Positions 43,801 to 55,038 of a stretch of 58,003 bases of DNA are shown one piece after another. The DNA is from Gyrodactylus bullatarudis. Its lineage: Eukaryota; Platyhelminthes; Monogenea; Gyrodactylidea; Gyrodactylidae. Both the position numbers and the translations under genes were made by a program. The stretch is from the NCBI GenBank assembly GCA_012064415.1, contig SSNU01000004.1, positions 31,719 through 89,721 of the forward strand, given 5' to 3'. The notes under the pieces were generated by a model, which was given only the letters and a program-made list of their open reading frames with translations, was not told the DNA's origin and did no database searches. Positions within the stretch are counted from its first letter, which is position 1; each line of letters opens with the position of its first letter.

Positions 43801-45640
43801 GTTATCAGTATTGATTCTTCAAGTATTTTTCAATCACAATAGAATTATTACTTTTGGAAATTAAGGTTATTTTTCTAATTTCTCCAGAATTCTAGATTTT
43901 TCCATTATTATTCAAAAAAAAGAAAAGAAAAGCTTAATTTGATTTTAAGGTATGGAATCCAAATGGTAGAAAGTTCGCGCATATAACCCCGCACACACCC
44001 AGCATATACGATATACACCTAAGGAGATTTGTGAGGTTTCCTCCAGTCCTATCAAATTTTTTTCATGAAAATAATTCAAATATATTCTTTAAATGATTTT
44101 GTATTACATTGTTTATTTGGTAATTACCCACTTGATAAACCATCAGAGCGTGTATTTGACCCAAACAAGAATCAACAGAGCCCCATATTTTTATTCTTAA
44201 TACCACTCCAAAACCACAATGTATAGGTCATCATTCGATAGCTTAAAAGTCACTTCATATACATTTTTAGGTATGGAATCTAAAAAATCTTCTTATAAGA
44301 TCAATACAAAGAAAAAATAGATAAGAAAATTCTGTCATTTTTCGATCCTGTTTTCAACTTGAAATGGCCACAGATCTTTTACCAACAATGCTAACGATCT
44401 GCAAATTTCTCAGGCTATCTGATAAATATTGAGGATTATATTCGTAAAGTTCCAGAGAAGAATACCTATTAATAACTAGGAAATAGTGTAATTTATGTAC
44501 CATGGCAATTTAATTTCGTGAAAATCGGTTTTCGATCATATCTTTCTTTTGGATTCATAGATTTTGTTAATTTTTTCGAATTTGAAATCAGCGTGAATAG
44601 TAGAATCTGGACTAGAAAAAATGCCTTTCCAAAAAGTTTATTTTTGCCCATAGTGCATATCTTAATTTTGATATGTTGGGACGAGTTTGGCATTTTCACA
44701 AAATTTCACTATAATCTTGGTTCCGAAATTTTCTCAAATATAAGCCTTTTCGAGAGCGTCTGCGATATTCATGTTCTGGGTCGAATCTGGAACGTCACCG
44801 ATCAAAATCCCTATAGTTTCATTCAAGCTTTTGTTATACAGAGCCTTAAATTTGCTGATTATGCTAGCATCTATTATTTGCAACACTTAAGGTGATTTTT
44901 GGGTTATGTTACGGCGTACCCATTCCAACTCCTTCTTTTCGGACATTCATTGTAATGTTGGAACTGTAGACAACATTCTTGCATCAAGTTGTCAACTGTT
45001 ATTCACCCAAAAAAATGTAGTAACTGTATTTTCCACATCTGGCTAGTGGACTTTTATAGCTCAGTTTATGACGAACCAAGATCATCATTGACTATGCTAG
45101 TTCGTTGTCTTTTGGTGCCAATATTTTATAATTTTGAGCCAAGTAGTTCTTCAGGGAGCTGTTCGGCATAGATTGACTATAACGTTGTTCGCTTGCTACC
45201 TGACTATGTTGTCTTCTGGCTTGTATTGGTCTATCTGTAGATAAAGAAAGGGGAGAGAAAGGTGTAGTATTTCTTAAAGATTAAGGATTATAAAAATTAT
45301 AGCGATTGTTATAGTAATCAGAATTATTAGAATAATAATACTGATAATATAATTCATCACTTGAAAGAAAATTAAAATTAAGATTAGAATAAAAACATTT
45401 AGATTACCATGATAAAAATAGTTAAGACTCACACAATATTTCGAATACATGTCGTATTCTCCTTCTGGCGTGAGATTTTTCAAAAAACTTAAGATACTTA
45501 AAACCTTGTGTGTCCAATCAAAACCTTGAACCAATCAGATTTCTTCTCAACTTTGATCAATCAATATTTTATTCCTACTTTGAATCTACACTCCCATAAG
45601 CTTAGCTCCTTTAGAAACGAACTACAATAAATTAAATCAA
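43801..45640. other. Unassigned stretch
   Basis: The frame 44518-44895 (+, 125 codons) and the fragmentary minus reading opposite it show no domain. I see no reliable gene. CCAATCAG occurs at 45531. Confidence 0.4.
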
Positions 45641-45649
45641 AAAATTTTT

Positions 45650-45830
45650 TGTATATTAGAGACTTAAAAAATAACCCATACAAATTTGAAAATACACCCA
45701 ACTCATGTTATTCGCCCAAAATATCAAGCCCATAGTAGTACATGGAAATAAATACAGATGCACACACGCACCCACCTTTGAGGAGAAGAAGGGCCAATCA
45801 GGTCAATTCGATCATTTTCGTAATTTTTTG
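45650..45830 (-). repeat. Dispersed repeat shared with 55495-55700
   Basis: The minus strand here and the plus strand at 55495-55700 share CTGATTGGCCCTTCTTC, GTATTTATTTCCAT and GGGTTTGATATTTTG-like blocks in the same order with moderate divergence. Function unknown; it may be the 3' part of the adjacent piggyBac relic. Confidence 0.55.
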
Positions 45831-45944
45831 TATATAAATCTGGCATGTATGGTTTGAATCCAGTGTCATCAGTCAGTTGATGAAGGGTAGAAAGCAGACA
45901 GGTTTATTCTTTTTTCGTCGAAACGTATATTGATATTGTGCCAT

Positions 45945-46404
45945 CAAATATATTCAATTTTACGGTGTTTTCAAGGCTTTGACGGCTTGAATACTTTAAA
46001 GAGACATGTTCCACAAAAACTTATTAAATGTTCATCTATAGTAACTTGCTCAGAAGGATTTTTTGTTTTTCTAAAATTGTTTTAAAATTCTGGAATATGA
46101 TTCTAATAAGTTGCAATTCGTCTCTATTGAGTCATATTTCTATTCACTTTATCATCATATCAAATGAGCTGTCTGTTAATAGCGAATCTTGAATTTCAAA
46201 GACAGTTTTTGACACCAGAATATTCATAGTCATCTTCCCAAAGCTCTTTCAGGTCCATGTTTTTCTGCTTAGAATCTCCAAAAAATAGAGACGGATACCA
46301 ATCCATTTACGAAGTTCATCAACACTTATTCTTGCACTAGTTGATTTTCGACGATCCATATTTCTTTCATATATATTACGAAATCTTCGAGGATTTTTAG
46401 ACAT
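45945..46404 (-). pseudogene. piggyBac-like transposase fragment
   Basis: On the minus strand from ATG 46404: MSKNPRRFRNIYERN, ISVDELRKWIGIRLYFLE, then after stops RDELQLIR and, around 46060-45970, PSEQVTIDEHLISFCGTC and FKVFKPSKP. The last block is the piggyBac catalytic-core start (V.iDE.l..F.G...f..Y.PsKP), containing the first acidic catalytic residue. Stops interrupt it, the rest of the DDE core is missing, and no ends with TTAA targets were found. Confidence 0.65.
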
Positions 46405-46449
46405 ATAAATAGACTGAAAAATTCCTTACGACTAATCATCTTCTGAGAA

Positions 46450-47920
46450 ATTTACCAAAGGAAAGAAGCCAAGAAAGAAGATGAATGATTTTCTGGCCTC
46501 TGGCTGTCTGGTGAGTGATTCTTTCGCAATTTGAAACTAGATCAGCTCCAAATGATTGATCCATATCAGTAATTGAATTCGAATTATCCAAGGAATAAAG
46601 GTTGTCATGAAAAAAATGAGAAAATCATACAATCAGTACAATGTTGGGTCCGAATGGATCCCATCTGTTCAATGTGACATGACAGACTAAATAGTTGGCT
46701 GAATTTTTGTTTAGGAAAATGATAAAAATAACGAGGTTGTAGATTATCAGTTTAGTTAGGATTAAGTTTTTGTTTCGTTAAGACATCACTCTTCTATCCA
46801 AAGTTTAGCAAGTTCAATTACGCGAGGGTTAAAAAGAGATAAATCTCAATGGACAGGATACTTTTTTTCCTATCCCTTTTCAGGTGTCACAAGTAGACGT
46901 ATTTTACATTAATAATATTGTATTTTTCACAAAATCATTTCTTTACTAATTTGTGTACATTGATTACAAACCTAGGCATACATAATAACAAATCGTAGAA
47001 ATTCGACCAATCATTATACAGTTTATCTTTTAAAGAGGTTCCAAAAAGGTATATAACAAAATGCGATTCAGGAAGTAATTCATTGCATCAACGAATCAGA
47101 GTTTTCACCTGTATAATCAAATATCATTTATACTTTCTGGTAACAGACTTAAACTATTTGATAAAAGAGCGAATAAATCTTCATTTAATAATGAACTAGG
47201 CCAATTGTAATAAAGGACTTATATCCTTAGACGTATATCAACTCTAAGTATAATTAATTAATCAAACATAAAACTGAGATCAGAACAAAGAATATAAATG
47301 AATAATATATACGTATATATATAACAAGATAACCCTGATAAAACTAACATGGAGTTACTCAATATTTCCAATACCTTCTTCTAGCTAGGATATTTTAGGA
47401 ACTCAAAATACTATGATACTAATATTCGATTTATCTGTTGTTTTATAAAACTCAGTACTGCATCCAAAGTTTTTGGGCTAGATATCAAAGTGAAATTTCA
47501 TATAAATTTCTAAAAACTTTGCGTAGATTGAATATACTCTACTTACTGAGATCTAAAGAGAATTAAGATTTGAATAAAGATTTATACGAAGCAAAAACTC
47601 ATCCATTTTTTATATATTTTAAATAAGCTGAAAAATGAACGTTTTTTAAGAGCATATGCGTAAGCTAAAATTAAAAAATTTGAAGAACATTTTTTTTGCT
47701 ATATATTCTACAGTATTCTATAAAATATTAAATGCATCTATCACATAATTGGAAAGAAACCCCGAGACCAAAATTTGCATTTAATCTACTAGCAAATCAC
47801 AGGTAATTACGATACATTCATATGAATCTAAATTGACGGAGATTGTCTTCTCACACCTAGATGTTAGAATTCGGATAAGCAAGGGTGAATTTCATAAAAT
47901 ATTCCAACAATTCACTATAG
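46450..47920. other. Unassigned AT-rich sequence
   Basis: No supported gene or repeat. Confidence 0.4.
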
Positions 47921-47922
47921 CA

Positions 47923-47968
47923 GATGTAGACGCGTTTCGTCCTCATTAGCACTCGTCAGTACACTAAG
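47923..47968 (-). ncRNA. Hammerhead ribozyme motif, canonical core
   Basis: Minus strand 5'->3': TGTA (47963-47960) as stem I, CTGACGA (47959-47953), stem II GTGC-TAATGA-GGAC (47952-47939; one G.G mismatch), GAAA (47938-47935), the self-complementary CGCG (47934-47931) as minimal stem III, T16.1 and C17 (47930-47929), then TACA (47928-47925) completing stem I. All conserved core residues (CUGANGA, GAAA, UH) are present, and cleavage would fall between 47929 and 47928. Short stem III hammerheads of this kind are known from PLE terminal repeats and SINE-like retrozymes. A B-box-like GGTTCGGATCC lies about 20 nt upstream. Confidence 0.75.
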
Positions 47969-48187
47969 CCAGGATCCGAACCAGGGTCTTCAACGTTCGA
48001 TTGCTGAACATTCCCATAGTTTTGACATGACGTACATACTCATTTCTTGCTTAATTAGTTCTTAGAAATCTCAACTTATAATTGATATCACAATTATTAT
48101 TTTTATAAATTTAAATACTAAAATTGAGATGGATTGAGATGAAATGATATTAAAGATTAAAAACTAGAACCATTTGCTAGGGCTATT

Positions 48188-48243
48188 CTGATTGGTTATT
48201 GTAATAACGCAATATGATTGGCTAACAGTTTTGGTATAAAAAA
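48188..48243 (+). promoter_or_regulatory. Promoter-like cluster: two CCAAT boxes and a TATA box
   Basis: ATTGG (inverted CCAAT) occurs at 48191-48195 and 48217-48221, followed by TATAAAAAA at 48235-48243. Downstream are splice-like sites: a donor AA|GTAAGTAA near 48469 and an acceptor TTTACAG near 48507. No coding sequence follows that I recognise, so the promoter may serve a TE, a noncoding RNA, or a gene outside the window. Confidence 0.35.
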
Positions 48244-48996
48244 CAAACGAGAAAGGGCAGAGGTGATATCTCGAGTCGTTATGTGTGAAATTGACTGTAG
48301 ATTGTTTCCAATGAAGGACTCATTGTGAGGATTTAAAATTCAAGTGAAATTATTTAATGATAAAACATATATTTCACCGGCTAGATATACAGTTATATAT
48401 ATTATACGATCAAATTTCTGAAGCTATTTTTTAGAATTTACGTTTAATTTCTTAGAAAACCAAATAAGTAAGTAAATTATTATATCTGTTATTTATAAAT
48501 TTACAGGTTTATCTGCTTGGATGTAACAAATACTGGGTAAGTACAAAAGATAAAAAATTATAAGAAGGATTTAAAATTATTAAGAATGTCGAACACTTCA
48601 TATCCAAATAGTTTTAAATTGTAAACATTTCCGATTTCTTAATTCAGTCTATCTTAAATGGAGCGAACTGATCTCTCTATTTTGAAGATATAGGTTGGAA
48701 GAAATATCTTAGAATAGCTAATACATGTACTGAATAATCTCAATAAATTTATAAAACTATAGTATATAACGCCATCTGGGATATTTTAAGTGAAAATATC
48801 AATGAATACAGAAGATTCATAGGGACTCGGATATACTTATCGTTTTCAATTCCAATAAAGAAAGTAGTTTTAATAGCTAAAAAATGCATAAAAGCATCAT
48901 TCGATATAGAAATTATCTTTGGGATTTGATTTATTTCACTCAGATTTGTAAAATATGCCATCTTGAATAGATCGTAATTAATAAATATAAGATGTG

Positions 48997-50860
48997 GGTA
49001 GGACTAAAGTTTATGTCCCAACTCTGCGCAGGGGTAGAGAGGAATATACCGAATGTATATGGTGTGTGCGTAGGTATATACTGCAACTTTTTATTATTTT
49101 TCAGCCCATCAAAGTTCTAAAGTAATCAATCTTTAAAATGCTCTAGAAACCGTTTAAAAACTCGTAGAGCCACAATCGACCCCTCAAATTGAAGCTAAAA
49201 ATCTACTGAATTCAGATTTTTGTATAAGAATTTAAATTTATCGTACACAGTACATCTATTTATATTCCAAAGAGTTTATGAGAGCATTAGCTCTAGATAA
49301 ATGAGTTTTCAGCTTCAAATCAATGTTACTAGTCGAACAATGAGAATATTATCAGTTTATGAAAACTTTTTTGTGAAAAAAGTATTATAACACATCTTAT
49401 GGAATCAGAAAAAAAATTTCCGAAACATTCTCGTGTGTGAAATAAATTTCCAGATATTTCACACTAAAATACTTGTAGAAGTGTTTTAAGTATGTGTTAT
49501 AATAATTTGATAGTTCAAGTACCTGCTACCAAAAGCCTGTTCATATAGGTTTAAAAAATACAATAGTTCACACTTACCAGATTTCACGAAGGATATTTAA
49601 GATCAAAAACTATTGCAGAGATATTAAAATCTATTCAGTTTTTGGGCCAATAAAATCAGTATTTTTAAAGTTTAAAGAGTGAAGTTGTTCCTAGACACAT
49701 TTCAGATATGCATTTACCCTTATTAAACATTGATCAGTTGAAGGTAGCTTCAGACAATGAGGCATTTGAATTTGCAAAAACATATTCCTTGGTGAACTTC
49801 GCCCCGATTCAGTGTTCAAAATGTACTGGTATTATGTCTCCTAAAACCAGGAAACATTTATGGGTCCATGAATGTTTAGTTTGCAGATCAAGACAATCCT
49901 TGTTTGTCAACTCAATATTCTACAGTGAGTACCATATAAATAATTTTTCTTTAGAAACACACATCTCTATTAGGCAAGTGCTCAATCTTGCTTACCATTT
50001 TATCAAGAAAGAAAATTTGGAAGAAGCCGCAAATAATACAGGTTGCAGTGTAGTTACTGTTATCAGATATAACAAAATATTTGAAGAAAGGCTGATAGAG
50101 TTCAATGGATTACAAGGCAAGATAGGAGGTCCTGGTTCCATAGTAGAAATAGACGAATGTCATATTTTCAAACGGAAATATCATCGAGGCAGAGTTCTAA
50201 CGTACCAGCATTTCTGGATCATTGGAGCCATATGCAGACAAACAAGACAGTTGCGCCTCCGAGTTACTTTTGTAAGAGACAAGCTCAATATTCATAGATT
50301 TGTCAATGAAAAAGTAGCTCCTGGTAGTGTTGTGATAACAGATGAATGGAAGGCGTATCGAGGAATTCCATTCATACACTTCACTGTGAACCATAAGAGA
50401 GGGTTCAAAGACCATAGAACAGGAGCCCATACAAATACAATAGAGCGTGTATGGCGTGAATTAAGAAGATCAATATCAAAGAGTATCAAAGTTTCAAGGC
50501 TCTATGAGAGACTTGTAATTTTCACCAATAACTTTAATATGAAGCTGAAAACTCATTTATCTAGAGCTAATGCTCTCATAAACTCTTTGGAATATAAATA
50601 GATGTATTTTGTACGATAAATTTAAATTCTTATACAAAAATCTGGATTCAGTAGTTTTTTAGCTTCAATTTGAGGGGTCGATTGTGGCTCTACGAGTTTT
50701 TGAACGGTTTCTAGAGCAATTTAAAGATTGATTACTTTAGAACTTTGATGGGTTGAAAAATAATAAAAAGTCGCAGTATATACCTACGCACACACCATAT
50801 ACATTCGGTATATTCCTCTCTACCCCTGCACAGAGTTGGGACATAAACTTTAGTCCTACC
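48997..50860 (+). mobile_element. Merlin-type DNA transposon, apparently intact
   Basis: Perfectly co-extensive 321-bp TIRs (48997-49317 and 50540-50860) start GGTAGGACTAAAG and differ at scattered positions. They enclose a single complete transposase ORF. The ISXO2/IS1016-type DDE enzyme identifies the Merlin superfamily. The expected 8-9-bp target duplication is not visible next to these ends. The right TIR includes the last 20 codons and stop of the ORF. Confidence 0.85.
49708..50601 (+). CDS. Merlin transposase (IS1016/ISXO2-like DDE)
   Basis: An uninterrupted 297-codon frame. Residues 36-59 form an N-terminal zinc ribbon (C36-SK-C39 and C56-LV-C59). A helical region of about 85-130 (SIRQVLNLAYHFIKKENLEE ... 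SVVTVIRYNK) resembles a helix-turn-helix. The catalytic core has VEIDECHIFKRK (D149), VVITDEWKAYRG (D212) and HTNTIERVWRELRR (E246), the DDE triad of the ISXO2-like transposase family, then a C-terminal helix. Length equals that of known Merlin proteins. No stops, shifts or missing catalytic residues are seen, so this may be an active or recently active copy. Start at the first ATG, 49708; no upstream in-frame extension is needed. Confidence 0.9.
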   Translation: MHLPLLNIDQLKVASDNEAFEFAKTYSLVNFAPIQCSKCTGIMSPKTRKHLWVHECLVCRSRQSLFVNSIFYSEYHINNFSLETHISIRQVLNLAYHFIKKENLEEAANNTGCSVVTVIRYNKIFEERLIEFNGLQGKIGGPGSIVEIDECHIFKRKYHRGRVLTYQHFWIIGAICRQTRQLRLRVTFVRDKLNIHRFVNEKVAPGSVVITDEWKAYRGIPFIHFTVNHKRGFKDHRTGAHTNTIERVWRELRRSISKSIKVSRLYERLVIFTNNFNMKLKTHLSRANALINSLEYK

Positions 50861-50875
50861 GATTTTTTCATGCTT

Positions 50876-51642
50876 TTTTTTATTCTAATGAAATATTGGA
50901 ATGGGATCACCATTTTTTTCAAACAAATGAGGCTTTTCTCATTGTAAAAAATGGTCCTATTTTAGTGTTCTTACCTCACAAAATTAATCCAATTAAATGA
51001 GAGCTTGAGTTATTATTTTTTCTTCAAAAATTAAATCAGATTCATTTCTTCTGACATGACACTAACAAGCAAAAGTCAAAAATCAAGAAATAGAAGCTTG
51101 AGTATATTGACCTAAGCATTTAAGTCGATTTTATAATGACGTAGTATCAATGATTAATAGTTGGTTGAAGAATAAACGCTCAATTCATTTCGCTTCTAAC
51201 GACTTTGAGAATCTATTTTAAAAAGTGAGAGAAAGAATATCTTCACAAATATACTGGATGTATTTCAGTGCAAAATTTATAATAACCGAATAAAGGATAT
51301 TTTAAAATCCTTATCTTACAATTCAAAATTTTTAGGATCCTGGAAGAGTAGACTGGTGGTTGAGTGGATTAAGAAAGTCCATTTCCCAGAAATTATTAAA
51401 TTAATGAAAAAATTTTTCTTTCTACAGATCATTCGAAAGTCATTTATTTTTAATTATATTTTCTGAGTTTTTAAGAGAATTATTAACAATAAGCCGGAAG
51501 AAACAAATCATCACACTTCATATGAACGATATTCGTATTTTAAAGTAGGACGATGTTTTACAATGAGAAAAGCCTCATTCGTTTACATCATGAGAAAAAA
51601 GGCGATCACATTCCAATATTTCATTATAATAAAACAAAGAAT
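50876..51642. repeat. Element with ~90-bp imperfect inverted ends
   Basis: 50876-50962 (TGAAATATTGGAATG, AATGAGGCTTTTCTCATTG) and 51542-51642 (CAATGAGAAAAGCCTCATT, CATTCCAATATTTCA) are inverted. The ~580-bp interior is AT-rich without ORF. It begins 15 bp after the Merlin right end, so one may have inserted at the edge of the other. Confidence 0.6.
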
Positions 51643-51991
51643 TAAAATATCAGATGGAAAAAAGCTTGGATGGGGCCAACGTAGATTTAGAGTAATTATC
51701 TTCTTTTTATAATGATTAAGGTGGATAACATTCAATTCAAGACGAAGTTAAAATTATACTTATTTTATAAAAGATTATTTAAACCTGATACAGTACTTTT
51801 TTATTTTTATTGGAATATTTCAATTTTAATTTATAAAAAATAAAATATTTTAAGTTATATAGTCTCAAAACATATTTTGGATAATCACTACAGAGTGTAT
51901 ACTTGTATGAAGAGGAAACTGCCAAGCAAAGCCATAATTTGCTCTAGAATCTTCAATTCCTATGAAAAAGATGTAAGAGATGAGCGATATA

Positions 51992-52022
51992 TTTCAAGCA
52001 TACTCATCAGTCTTCAAATGCT
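51992..52022 (-). ncRNA. CTGATGA-N8-GAAA hairpin
   Basis: Minus strand: AGCAT (52022-52018) pairs with ATGCT (52001-51997) around a 16-nt loop containing CTGATGA (52010-52004). GAAA is at 51995-51992. Flanks on both sides align with the copy at 55044-55070. Confidence 0.6.
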
Positions 52023-52299
52023 AAATGTCTTTCACATTACAAATTAGATTAATAAAAATCATTGTTTTTATTTGATAGCCTTTCATAGGTGCTATACTCT
52101 TCTATGTATAGATCCCATACATCAAGTGTACAAAATTACATTTCCACAATTGCATGTTTTACTAAAATATACTATAATCATCGTTTATGTAAATTCAATT
52201 ATTTTAGTTTAGCATAATTATAATGAAGAAATTTAGAGTTTTTCTAGTTATTTTACTTTAGTTTGTTCTATTTTGGGTTTTTCCGGAGTACGAATGTTC

Positions 52300-52690
52300 T
52301 TTCTTTTCAATTCAATATTTTGAGAGATTTAAATGTAGTTTGTACCATAGTTCTTTTTGAGTCTGCATTTTCTACCTCTATTGTTGGTGTGTTATTACTC
52401 AGAATTAGTTTTGGTTACAACACTAGTTTGAGTAGCACTAAAGGTTGTTCAAACTACTTTCGGACGCACAAGTTAAGTTGTTCTCTAGAGATGAATAAGG
52501 CTTCAACAGTTTTAAGGGACTTACGTTGTTTCCTGTTTGTCTGTATAGGATTTCGAAAGTTTCAGGGAAAACTTTTTCTTCAAATTGGAATTAATTCATC
52601 AAATTCGTTTTCAGCTTCCCTGATTGGTCATCGCAGTCATACTACAATGCAGCTGTACAATTCATATTCATTTCCGATTCGGTGAAAAAT
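52300..52690 (-). pseudogene. Decayed GIY-YIG fragment of a PLE
   Basis: The minus strand reads NEYELYSCIVV, EAENEFDELIPI and KTVEALFISREQLNLCVRK. The last block matches the PLE endonuclease end (K.KEALFI....P.LN) including the catalytic Glu. Several stops. The opposite-strand open frame 52263-52685 is its shadow. Confidence 0.5.
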
Positions 52691-52790
52691 GATCTAAAAC
52701 TAGTTTTAGGTCAATATTACAATTCATGACATTGGTCATTCAAACACCTTTTTCAGTGGTACGACAAGTTTATCAAACACAAAATACTGT
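52675..52790 (-). repeat. Partial copy of the palindromic element of 9790
   Basis: GTGAAAAATGATCTAAAACTAG, GGTCAATATTA and TTTTTCAGTGGTACGAC blocks match 9765-9895 in order, but the inner TTATTAAAACTT stretch is absent. It directly precedes the GIY-YIG fragment on the minus strand. Confidence 0.6.
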
Positions 52791-53204
52791 TTATATATTT
52801 TCATGATCTCATCCCTATCAGTTTTTTTCATTCAGATTATAGAACAGTATAATATAGTGGTCGACAAAATGAATTTATTCACTTAAAATTGCTTCTAGCT
52901 CATTTATAAAAGATACCTTCAAGATGTAAAATATACCAATGAAAAGGAAATCGTTTACCCTTCTAGATCAATATCCTCTCGATTTTCTTGATTCATTGGT
53001 ATTCTCGAAAATACAAATTTACGTTTTTTCATTGAATTAAAAAACAAAAAAACTTTGTTTGTTCAGTCTTATTTTGTAAAATCTCCTTTTCCTTCAACTA
53101 ATTTTAGACACCTTTTTGAGACAGCATAATATAAATTAGCACTCCACTCTTCCTCAATCTTCTTGATGAGTTCTTACCTGTTTAAAAATATTCTTCCCTG
53201 AGAG

Positions 53205-53266
53205 TCGAAACGTTTGGATGACCAATGGCTGAGAATTCTAATATTGACCTAAGTTTTAATGAATTT
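53205..53266 (+). repeat. Second partial copy of the palindromic element
   Basis: GAGTCGAAACGTTTGGATGACC through CCTAAGTTTTAAT matches the reverse complement of 9800-9860. It is cut off by the MULE left end. Confidence 0.6.
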
Positions 53267-54378
53267 TAAGGATAATGACAAAAAGTGTATCAAAAGGGAG
53301 AGAAAATAACAAATCCTAAATCATTTTTGACACTTCTTAAATCAATATACACGATATATTTACAAAACTTATATCAAAATTGACATATCATAAGTCATTG
53401 TGAGCATTGACAAAACTTATATCAATTTTGACAATCATAGATCAGTCTTAGTGAGCATTGACAAAACTTATATAAAAATTTAACCAATAGTATATCAGAA
53501 TCGCCTATTATTAAGATGTAAGTTAATTTAACATTCACATATTTAATTGTAATCGTAATTTTAATTAGACTAGATGGGTTTTTTTAAAGGCACTCCTTAT
53601 GTATTACTGACTGCAACAGGAATTGATGCTAATAACGAGATATTTCCGCAGTACAAAAAGCTTATTCGGAATTTCAGGACACATGGACTTTGCTTCTTCA
53701 ATGCCTTAATGACAGTCTCCATCTTACCAATAAAAGTACATACCATCCTTACTTTGAAAAAAAATTAGAGCTGTGATTGACCAATCAAAAAAAATAGTTG
53801 GTCCAGTAAAAAGATTACAAAAATTTGTTCAGAGTTGGAAAAGACAATTCAAACTCTTTAGAACATTTTGGACATAAATAATAAGTTGAGCTCATGTAAA
53901 TTTATGGTTCACAATGGATTTCCATGCGAGCATATCATGGTTGCGTTGTTCAAGAATGAAAATCTATCTGCCACATATAACTTGAAGTTTAATTTTTGAA
54001 GAGCTTAAAACTTTTGAAATTGAATCATTATTGGTTAGATCGAAGAGAAAAAGAATTCACTCATTGGCAGAAAAAGTTCTAAAATGTTCAAACGGATTTT
54101 TTAGAATATAAATCTTCTATTATGATTATCAATTTTCCATTATTATTTGACCATAATTTTAGTATAATTACAATTATAAACAATTCTGATATACTATTGG
54201 TTAAATTTTTATATAAGTTTTGTCAATGCTCACTAAGACTGATCTATGATTTGTCAATTTTGATATAAGTTTTGTAAATATATCGTGTATATTGATTAAA
54301 GAAGTGTCAAAAATGATTTAGGATTTGTTATTTTCTCTCCCTTTTGATACACTTTTTGTTATTATCCTTAAAATTCAT
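53259..54378 (+). mobile_element. Internally deleted MULE (Mutator-like element)
   Basis: TIRs of about 200 bp start ATGAATTTTAAGGATAAT at both ends (53259 and 54378). The left TIR has a ~50-bp tandem unit (TTGACAAAACTTATAT...GTGAGCA) in about two and a half copies, the right one fewer. Inside are two short pieces of a MULE transposase. TSDs of 9-11 bp were not seen. Confidence 0.7.
53574..53998 (+). pseudogene. MULE transposase remnants: core strand and SWIM finger
   Basis: The first piece reads PYVLLTATGIDANNEIFPQY, matching the MULE core strand that precedes the second catalytic Asp region (L..ATG.D.NN.I.P). The second, about 53890-53998, reads CKFMVHNGFPCEHIMVALFK, the C-x-n-C-x-H end of a SWIM zinc finger that follows the DDE core in MULEs. 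Most of the core between them is gone. No function remains. Confidence 0.7.
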
Positions 54379-55038
54379 ATCCTTAAATCTCTAAATTTTA
54401 TAATAAAACATATTCATTTATTTATTTGCACTTAACCAATATCATTAAAGCAAGCCACATTCTTTGTTAGAATTTAATAATTCTTACCAAAATTTGTTAA
54501 TAGAGAGACCAACTCTGAGAATTAAGTTTTATGGTCTGAAAAATATGACCTTTATATTTATCGAATTTCAAATACCTGAAATTCAAATACACCGATATAT
54601 AAATATGATTTTGGTACAAAAAATAATCAACTATCGTTTTATTATGTGTGTAATTGACTGTACATCTTAAGATTCCAGATGCTTCAATATTAACTATATT
54701 TTCCAATAATACATTTTTCAATTGTTACCATCAATAATTACCATTTTGATTCGGGTCGAAGCAATTAAAATACACTTATAATTGATTCGAATTGAAGTCT
54801 GCTAACACAGAATAAGTGAGTCCAATAAAATATATTTCAAAATGCAAATAAATAACTCGTTCTCATTGTCTAAAACAACATTGCTCAAAGCTCTATTATT
54901 GTATCAAATTAATAGTGGGAAACAATAGAATTACCGTGCGTATGTGGAACATGCTTCAAGAAATATTAAAATAACCGCAAGCAGTTCAGGAATTGCCAGC
55001 TTTCAATTTTACGAAAAACAAGAGGACTAAACACTTTA
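54379..55038. other. Unassigned AT-rich sequence
   Basis: The overlapping frames at 54464-54670 and 54497-54721 carry no motif. Nothing supported. Confidence 0.4.

Noticed and set aside
44518..44895. 125-codon ORF as a gene
   Set aside because: No recognisable domain or start context; typical of long AT-rich chance frames or old repeat debris.
48988..50869. Target-site duplication of the Merlin element
   Set aside because: The 9 bases outside the two TIR ends do not match; either lost or the ends are slightly misplaced.
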